Below are positions 7,504 through 12,532 of a stretch of DNA of 12,532 bases, piece by piece (the first letter of the stretch is position 1; the number at the start of each line of letters is the position of its first letter). The stretch comes from Gammaproteobacteria bacterium (GTDB lineage: Bacteria > Pseudomonadota > Gammaproteobacteria > UBA9214). Both the position numbers and the translations under genes were made by a program. The notes beneath the pieces are model-generated. The model was given only the letters and a program-made list of their open reading frames with translations. It was not told where the DNA came from and did not search any database. The stretch covers positions 1 to 12,532 of the forward strand of contig JAOUCV010000027.1 of the NCBI GenBank assembly GCA_029859555.1, written 5' to 3'.

Positions 7504-7553
7504 CCGGCCGGACACGATGACTACCGGGCACAGGGGCACAACGGGTTCATTTG

Positions 7554-8303
7554 ATGGCAGAAGACAGTAATCAGGGCAGTTTGCCGCGCCACATTGCCAT
7601 TATCATGGATGGTAACGGCCGCTGGGCACGTGCGCGTCTGTTGCCGCGCTACATGGGCCACCGTGAGGGTGTGAAGTCGGTGCGCCGCGTGGTAGAGGCC
7701 TGTCTTGACAAGAATATTCAGGCACTGACGCTGTTTGCTTTCAGCAGCGAGAACTGGCGGCGGCCGAGTGGTGAGGTCAGCCTGATCATGGACCTGTTCG
7801 TACATGCCCTTAAAAAGGAAGTGGTGGCACTGAATCGCAACGGTGTCAGGCTGCGCTTTATCGGTGACCGCACGGCCTTCTCGGAAAATCTGCGCGCGTT
7901 AATTGCCGCTGCAGAAGAAGACACCCGTGATAATTCAGGTCTGGACCTGGTGATCGCGGCGAATTACGGCGGTCAGTGGGACATTACCCGGGCGGTTCAG
8001 AATCTCGCGCCGCGTCTGGCTGACGGTACACTGCAGCCGCAGGAAATTACCCCCGATATGCTGGCGGCCGAAGTGTGTCTGTCGGACCTGCCACCCCCGG
8101 ATTTGTTTATCCGCACCGGTGGTGAGCAGCGCATCAGTAACTTCCTGCTGTGGCAACTGGCCTATACCGAGCTGTATTTTACCGACACACTGTGGCCGGC
8201 CTTTGACGGACAAAAACTTGATGATGCGCTGTCCTGGTATGCCAATCGCCAGCGACGCTTTGGGCGCACCGGTGAACAGGTGGAGCAGCAAAAAGGTGCT
8301 TAA
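7554..8303 (+). CDS. uppS: Undecaprenyl diphosphate synthase (cis-prenyltransferase)
   Basis: A 249-residue cis-prenyltransferase that adds eight isopentenyl units to farnesyl diphosphate, giving the C55 lipid carrier for peptidoglycan and O-antigen synthesis. Motifs: IIMDGNGRWA (16-25) with the catalytic Asp19, the FAFSSENW loop (61-68), and RTGGEQRISNFLLWQ (187-201), which binds diphosphate. I take the ATG at 7554; a TTG immediately before it (7551) would add one residue. No convincing ribosome site is seen; AGGGG at 7532-7536 is 17 bases away. The gap to frr is about 50 bases. The 3' end overlaps the cdsA start. Confidence 0.97.
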   Translation: MAEDSNQGSLPRHIAIIMDGNGRWARARLLPRYMGHREGVKSVRRVVEACLDKNIQALTLFAFSSENWRRPSGEVSLIMDLFVHALKKEVVALNRNGVRLRFIGDRTAFSENLRALIAAAEEDTRDNSGLDLVIAANYGGQWDITRAVQNLAPRLADGTLQPQEITPDMLAAEVCLSDLPPPDLFIRTGGEQRISNFLLWQLAYTELYFTDTLWPAFDGQKLDDALSWYANRQRRFGRTGEQVEQQKGA

Positions 8304-9114
8304 GGCGCGGCTGCTATCTGCTGCCATTATGGTGCCCCTGGTTGTCTGTGGCGTACTGTTTCTGTCCACGCCTGTGTTTACAGCGATACTGGCTGCCATA
8401 ATGCTGCTGGCTGCGTGGGAATGGAGCCATCTGGTTCCTGTTGCGCAAATTTTTCAGCGTATTGCTTATGTCGTGGTGATGGCGGCCCTGATGTGGATGC
8501 TCTGGCAAACAGGTTTGTCGCAGCTGCTTTTCCCGTTGCTGCTGCTGGCGATGATCTGGTGGTTATGCGCCTTGTTCTGGCTGTCACGCCCGCAGTTTTT
8601 CGCAGTACTCTCCCCGCTAACGGTCAATATCAAGCTGCTTGCCGGCGCACTGGTGCTGCTGCCGGCATGGGCCTCACTGGTGACCTTGCATGCCAGTGGT
8701 GAGCGTGGTCCGGTGTTGACGCTGATGATGATGGTGCTGGTGTGGCTGGCGGACAGTGGTGCCTATTTTGCAGGTCGTCAGTGGGGTAAAACAAAACTCG
8801 CCCCGGCAATCAGTCCGGGGAAAACCTGGGAAGGTGTCTACGGTGGTTTGTTTTCCAGTCTGGTATTTGCCGGCATTGCCGGCATGCTCTTCAGTGAGTC
8901 GGTCAAATGGACCTTGATGTTTATGCTGGTAGCCGGCATTGCCGTGCTGTTTTCAGTGGTTGGTGATCTGCTGGAAAGTTTGATGAAGCGCCACAGCGGT
9001 ATCAAGGACAGCGGTCATATTATTCCCGGTCACGGCGGAATCTTCGACCGTATTGACGGCCTGGTTGCGGCGGCACCTGTATTTCTCGCCGGTTATCTGT
9101 GGCTGGGTCTGTAA
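8296..9114 (+). CDS. cdsA: Phosphatidate cytidylyltransferase (CDP-diacylglycerol synthase)
   Basis: A 272-residue inner-membrane enzyme (E. coli 285) that makes CDP-diacylglycerol from phosphatidic acid and CTP, the precursor of all major phospholipids. Several hydrophobic helices span 8-40, 57-95, 116-132, 139-159, 185-200 and 206-222. The family signature is intact at 228-254: S-L-M-K-R, then K-D-S-G, then PGHGGIFDRID. SPGKTWEG (173-180) is also conserved. I chose the GTG at 8296: it gives the usual short N-terminus (MLKARLLSA) and has GGAG (8282-8285) 10 bases upstream. The frame is open further back to 8119, but that part lies within uppS and gives an unlikely sequence. Overlaps uppS by 8 bases, so translation is probably coupled. 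Confidence 0.95.
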   Translation: MLKARLLSAAIMVPLVVCGVLFLSTPVFTAILAAIMLLAAWEWSHLVPVAQIFQRIAYVVVMAALMWMLWQTGLSQLLFPLLLLAMIWWLCALFWLSRPQFFAVLSPLTVNIKLLAGALVLLPAWASLVTLHASGERGPVLTLMMMVLVWLADSGAYFAGRQWGKTKLAPAISPGKTWEGVYGGLFSSLVFAGIAGMLFSESVKWTLMFMLVAGIAVLFSVVGDLLESLMKRHSGIKDSGHIIPGHGGIFDRIDGLVAAAPVFLAGYLWLGL

Positions 9115-10322
9115 TGACGACGGCTAAACCTGTTGGCGTCTGCTTGCTCGGGTCGACCGGTTCGATTGGTCTGAGTACGCTGGATGTAATTGCGCGCCAT
9201 CCGCGACGCTTCCGGGTTATTGCGCTGACGGCAAACAGCAGCGTCGACAAGCTGGTTGCACAGTGTGTGCAATTTCAACCCCAATATGCCGTGATGGCAG
9301 ATGCCGATGCTGCTAATCAGCTGGCGGTACTGTTGAAGCAATCAGCCCCTGATGTACAGGTGTTGTCGGGTACGGACGGACTGCTGACGGTAGCGGGTCA
9401 CGAGGCAGTGGATTTTGTAATGGCAGCGATCGTCGGAGCTGCCGGGCTGTTGCCTTCACTGGAAGCGGCACGTACCGGCAAACGCGTGATGCTGGCAAAC
9501 AAGGAAGCGCTGGTTATGTCCGGTGCGCTGTTTATGCAGGCGGTGCGTGACAGCCGCGCCACCCTGTTGCCGGTTGACAGTGAACACAATGCCATTTTGC
9601 AGTGCCTGCCGGATAATTACGTGGCCGGTGCAGCACCGGTCGGGGTGCGCAATATTATGCTGACGGCGTCAGGTGGCCCGTTCAGGAACTTGCCGGTCAG
9701 CCAGCTGTCTGCAGTGACACCTGAACAGGCCTGTGCGCACCCGACCTGGGACATGGGCCGTAAAATTTCAGTTGATTCTGCCACCATGATGAACAAGGGC
9801 CTTGAGGTGATCGAGGCAGGCTGGTTATTTGGTTTGCCGATGGAAAATATAAATGTGGTATTGCATCGGCAATCGCTGGTGCATTCACTGGTTGAATATA
9901 ATGATGGTTCGGTGCTGGCGCAGATGGGTAATCCGGATATGCGCATTCCCATCAGTCATGCGCTGGGATGGCCCGAGCGTATCGAATCCGGGGCCCGGCG
10001 ACTTGATCTGATGGCGGTTGAAAACCTGCAATTCGAAGCCCCTGACAAGGCGCACTATCCCTGTCTGGAGCTGGCAACAACCGCCTGGCGCAGTGGTGGC
10101 ACCGCGCCGGCTATTCTGAATGCAGCCAATGAAGTGGCGGTACAGGCATTCCTGGATGAGCGAATTGCGTTCACGGCGATTGCGCAGGTTGTTGAGCAGG
10201 CGCTGGAACAGTGTGCGCTACACGTTGCAGACAGGCTTGATACCATCCTGGCAGATGATGCGCATGCACGTGCTGTTGCAAATGAATATATCGATTCCGG
10301 CAAGGTGAGGGTGCCGCAATGA
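9114..10322 (+). CDS. dxr: 1-deoxy-D-xylulose 5-phosphate reductoisomerase
   Basis: A 402-residue enzyme (E. coli 398) that converts DXP to 2-C-methyl-D-erythritol 4-phosphate with NADPH, the committed step of the MEP isoprenoid pathway and the target of fosmidomycin. The NADPH-binding LGSTGSIG (12-19) is at the N-terminus. Metal-binding residues are Asp155 and Glu157 in PVDSEHNA, and Glu231 in MMNKGLEVIEA. Also present are TASGGPFR (184-191), the HRQSLVHSLVEY segment (251-262) and GNPDMRIPI (272-280). I chose the ATG at 9114, which shares one base with the cdsA stop (TAATG); a GTG at 9099 would add five residues. No strong ribosome site, so coupling to cdsA is likely. Confidence 0.97.
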   Translation: MTTAKPVGVCLLGSTGSIGLSTLDVIARHPRRFRVIALTANSSVDKLVAQCVQFQPQYAVMADADAANQLAVLLKQSAPDVQVLSGTDGLLTVAGHEAVDFVMAAIVGAAGLLPSLEAARTGKRVMLANKEALVMSGALFMQAVRDSRATLLPVDSEHNAILQCLPDNYVAGAAPVGVRNIMLTASGGPFRNLPVSQLSAVTPEQACAHPTWDMGRKISVDSATMMNKGLEVIEAGWLFGLPMENINVVLHRQSLVHSLVEYNDGSVLAQMGNPDMRIPISHALGWPERIESGARRLDLMAVENLQFEAPDKAHYPCLELATTAWRSGGTAPAILNAANEVAVQAFLDERIAFTAIAQVVEQALEQCALHVADRLDTILADDAHARAVANEYIDSGKVRVPQ

Positions 10323-11683
10323 GCGGCCTGTTGTTTTCGCTGGCCGCATTTATTGTAGCCATCGGAGTGCTTGTCACCGTCCATGAATACGGACATTTCT
10401 GGGTTGCGCGTCGCCTGGGTGTCAAGGTATTGCGGTTTTCAATCGGTTTCGGCAAACCCTTGTGGAAGCGTAACTTTGGCAAGGACAACACCGAGCTGGT
10501 GATAGCTGCACTGCCACTGGGCGGTTATGTGAAGATGCTGGATGAGCGTGAAGGTGAGGTGGATCCTTCAGAACTTTCACGTGCTTTTAATCGCCAGTCG
10601 GTGAAAACACGTATTGCGGTCGTGGTGGCGGGGCCGGCATTCAATTTTCTGTTTGCAATTCTTGTTTACTGGGCCATGTTCGTTACCGGTATGCCCGGTC
10701 TGAAGCCGATTGTCGGCGATGTGGCCCCGGCTTCCTATGCTGCTGACGCAGGTATTCTGTCAGGTGATGAAATTATCAGTGTCGAGGGTCGGCCAACCCT
10801 GACCTGGGAATCAACGGTGCTTGCCCTGCTGGATGCCGGTCTGGACGGGCTGGATACTGTTGCCGTTACGGTACGTGATGCTGGAGGTCAGGAGCGGAAT
10901 TTGCAGGTACGCTTTGAAACCCCGGATGAGTTGTTAAAGAAAGGCGGGGTGCTGGAAAACTTTGGCCTGACGCCCTGGCAGCCGCCGGCTGTGATTGAGT
11001 CGCTGGTTGACGGCGGAGCCGGAGCACGTGCGGGCATTTTGCCAGGCGACCATATCGTGCTGGCTGACGGCGTGGCGATCAACAGTTGGGCACAGTGGGT
11101 GGATTATGTGCGCGAGCGGCCGTTGCAGGATATTGTCATCCAGGTACGCCGCGAAGGCGAGTTGTTCGAACTCTCCTTGAGGCCGGACAGTGTCGCCGAG
11201 AATGGCTCGGAAATAGGACGTATTGGCGCCTATGTTCAACTTCCGGATAAGGAACAGCGTGCTACAATGCGCGTCGTTGTTCGCTACGGGCTGCTCGAGG
11301 CTGTGCCGGAGGCACTGGGCAGAACCTGGGAAGTCACGACGCTGACGTTCCGAACGCTCTGGAAAATGCTCAGCGGCAAGGCCTCGGTCGAGAACCTGAG
11401 TGGTCCGATTACCATTGCGCAGTATGCAGGGCAGTCTGCCGCAATTGGCCTGGCTTCTTTCCTCAGTTTTCTGGGGATTGTCAGTGTCAGCCTGGGGGTG
11501 CTGAACCTGTTGCCGGTGCCGGTGCTGGATGGTGGCCATTTGCTGTTCTACCTGGTGGAACTGGTTAAAGGCAGTCCGGTAACCGATGCGGTACAGCTTG
11601 CCGGGCAAAAAATTGGAATTGCACTGCTGCTGGCACTGATGTCACTGGCTTTTTATAACGATCTGCTACGTTTGCTTGATTGA
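10319..11683 (+). CDS. rseP: Site-2 intramembrane zinc protease RseP
   Basis: A 454-residue inner-membrane metalloprotease (E. coli 450; MucP in Pseudomonas). It makes the second cut in anti-sigma factor RseA and so releases sigma-E; it also clears signal-peptide remnants. The zinc site HEYGH (22-26) lies in the first membrane helix, and the third ligand is expected at Asp404 in LNLLPVPVLDGG (396-406). Two PDZ domains sit between the membrane segments: about 127-205 (with GILSGDEIISVEG) and 225-290 (with GILPGDHIVLADG). C-terminal helices lie at about 379-400 and 430-448. Ribosome site GAGGG (10307-10311) is 7 bases upstream; the start overlaps the dxr stop (ATGA). Confidence 0.97.
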   Translation: MSGLLFSLAAFIVAIGVLVTVHEYGHFWVARRLGVKVLRFSIGFGKPLWKRNFGKDNTELVIAALPLGGYVKMLDEREGEVDPSELSRAFNRQSVKTRIAVVVAGPAFNFLFAILVYWAMFVTGMPGLKPIVGDVAPASYAADAGILSGDEIISVEGRPTLTWESTVLALLDAGLDGLDTVAVTVRDAGGQERNLQVRFETPDELLKKGGVLENFGLTPWQPPAVIESLVDGGAGARAGILPGDHIVLADGVAINSWAQWVDYVRERPLQDIVIQVRREGELFELSLRPDSVAENGSEIGRIGAYVQLPDKEQRATMRVVVRYGLLEAVPEALGRTWEVTTLTFRTLWKMLSGKASVENLSGPITIAQYAGQSAAIGLASFLSFLGIVSVSLGVLNLLPVPVLDGGHLLFYLVELVKGSPVTDAVQLAGQKIGIALLLALMSLAFYNDLLRLLD

Positions 11684-11691
11684 GTCGAGAA

Positions 11692-12532
11692 ATGCATTTG
11701 CAGCTGAAACGCATATTTTTCCCGGTCCGGATTTTTCTGTTATACCTGCTACTCAGCGGGGTAGCGCACGCCTTTGAGCCGTTTACGGTACTGGATATAC
11801 GCGTGGAAGGACTGCAGCGTATTTCTGCCGGTACGGTGTTTAATTATCTGCCAATCAAGGTTGGCCAGACGGTCGATTCCCGGGCTAGCGTCAATGCCAT
11901 CAAGGCTCTTTTCAAGAGTGGCTTTTTTAATGATGTTTCACTCGAGAGAGATGGTTCGGTGCTGGTTGTCTTTGTCAGGGAGCGTGCCGCTATCAGCAGT
12001 ATTGCTATTGAAGGCAACAAGGATCTCGACAGTGAGGAACTGCTGGAAGGGCTTAAGGAGATCGGCCTGGCGGAAGGTCGTGTATTCGATCGATCCCTGC
12101 TGGAGAAGGTTGAGCAGGAACTGCGTCGGCAGTACTTCAGCCGGGGTAAATATGCTGTCAAGATAGACACAACGGTAACGCCGCTGGATCGCAATCGCGT
12201 CGGTATCCTGATAAACGTGTCCGAGGGCCGCGCCGCGCGTATCAAGCAGATCAATATCATCGGCAACCACCAGTATCCCGACAAGGATTTGCTGGACGAA
12301 TTTTCCCTGACAACGCCAAGTTTTTTCTCGACATTTACCAAGAGTGACCAGTATTCCAAGCAGGGACTTTCTGCTGACCTGGAAACCATGCGCACTTTCT
12401 ATCTGGACCGGGGCTATCTGAAGTTCAATATCAATTCTACCCAGGTATCTATCACGCCGGACAAGAAAGATATCTATATCACCATCAATGTCACCGAAGG
12501 CAGCCAGTACAAGATCAGGGAAGTGACACTGA
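11692..12532 (+). CDS. bamA: Outer membrane protein assembly factor BamA (N-terminal part, cut by window edge)
   Basis: 280 codons are present of a protein that is usually about 760-800 residues. BamA is the Omp85 core of the BAM complex that folds beta-barrel proteins into the outer membrane. Residues 1-27 form a signal peptide with basic N-region (LKR), hydrophobic core (IFLLYLLLSGV) and an AHA cleavage site before Phe28. The mature start FEPFTVLDIRVEGLQRIS is typical of POTRA 1. POTRA 1 spans about 30-98, POTRA 2 about 99-178 (SSIAIEGNKDL, then SRGKYAVKIDT) and POTRA 3 from about 179 (RIKQINIIGNHQYPD) to about 270. POTRA 4-5 and the barrel lie outside. It begins 8 bases after the rseP stop with only a weak CGAGA ahead of the ATG. 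Confidence 0.95.
   Translation, partial: MHLQLKRIFFPVRIFLLYLLLSGVAHAFEPFTVLDIRVEGLQRISAGTVFNYLPIKVGQTVDSRASVNAIKALFKSGFFNDVSLERDGSVLVVFVRERAAISSIAIEGNKDLDSEELLEGLKEIGLAEGRVFDRSLLEKVEQELRRQYFSRGKYAVKIDTTVTPLDRNRVGILINVSEGRAARIKQINIIGNHQYPDKDLLDEFSLTTPSFFSTFTKSDQYSKQGLSADLETMRTFYLDRGYLKFNINSTQVSITPDKKDIYITINVTEGSQYKIREVTL

Noticed and set aside
7517..7570. Short ORF of 17 codons before and overlapping uppS as a gene
   Set aside because: No ribosome site and no recognisable product; kept only as a possible regulatory curiosity.
8119..8295. Upstream extension of cdsA inside uppS
   Set aside because: The added sequence is out of frame within conserved uppS and is unlike any CdsA N-terminus; GTG at 8296 gives the normal length.
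10934..11608. Open frame of 224 codons on the minus strand inside rseP
   Set aside because: Shadow of the rseP PDZ and membrane coding region; Gln/His/Arg-rich with no family resemblance. The minus-strand frame 11844-12395 in bamA is rejected likewise.
11615..11645. Possible sigma-E promoter upstream of bamA (GGAATT motif in rseP)
   Set aside because: I looked because bamA is sigma-E controlled in E. coli. The -35-like GGAATT has no matching -10 (TCTGA or TCAAA type) at about 16 bases, so I do not call it.
1..12532. CRISPR arrays, insertion sequences, tRNA/rRNA genes, phage or defence genes
   Set aside because: No direct-repeat arrays, transposase frames, terminal inverted repeats, tRNA-like cloverleaves or recognisable defence proteins were seen; nearly all sequence is accounted for by conserved genes.

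Overview
The window is a conserved housekeeping locus of a Gram-negative bacterium, almost certainly a gammaproteobacterium. Base composition looks moderately GC-rich. The gene order map // rpsB-tsf-pyrH-frr-uppS-cdsA-dxr-rseP-bamA, with glnD next to map, is characteristic of gammaproteobacteria. The sub-order uppS-cdsA-dxr-rseP is the one I recall from Pseudomonas and relatives; Escherichia coli has dxr-uppS-cdsA-rseP. BamA and RseP imply an outer membrane and a sigma-E-type envelope stress pathway. I cannot name a genus.

Layout. Positions 1-490 (+) hold the tail of a probable DMT/EamA-type membrane transporter, followed with a 4-bp overlap by a small VOC/glyoxalase-fold protein. Positions 480-3964 (-) hold map and then glnD, 17 bp apart, transcribed leftward. 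glnD converges on the VOC gene and overlaps it by 11 bp. The 259-bp spacer 3965-4223 is the largest non-coding stretch, so no gap exceeds 300 bases. It carries an extended -10 promoter for rpsB, a candidate opposite-strand promoter for map interlocked with it, and a long structured rpsB leader that corresponds in position and length to the t44/S2-autoregulatory leader. rpsB-tsf (4224-6086) ends at a textbook intrinsic terminator (6111-6140). A second unit, pyrH-frr-uppS-cdsA-dxr-rseP-bamA, begins at about 6200. Its genes overlap by 1-8 bp or are closely spaced, and it runs off the right edge inside bamA.

How the genes work together. RpsB, EF-Ts, ribosome recycling factor and methionine aminopeptidase serve translation. 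UMP kinase (PyrH) feeds pyrimidine nucleotides. GlnD senses glutamine and modifies PII proteins. Dxr makes the isoprenoid precursor that UppS extends to undecaprenyl diphosphate, the cell-wall carrier lipid. CdsA makes CDP-diacylglycerol for phospholipids. RseP is the site-2 protease of envelope stress, and BamA inserts outer-membrane proteins. The right half is therefore an envelope-biogenesis operon attached to a translation/growth operon.

I do not see an undescribed system here. The most notable details are a charge-segregated C-terminal extension of ribosomal protein S2, the interlocked map/rpsB promoters and structured rpsB leader, a weak terminator-like hairpin between rpsB and tsf, and an unusual glnD downstream neighbourhood.
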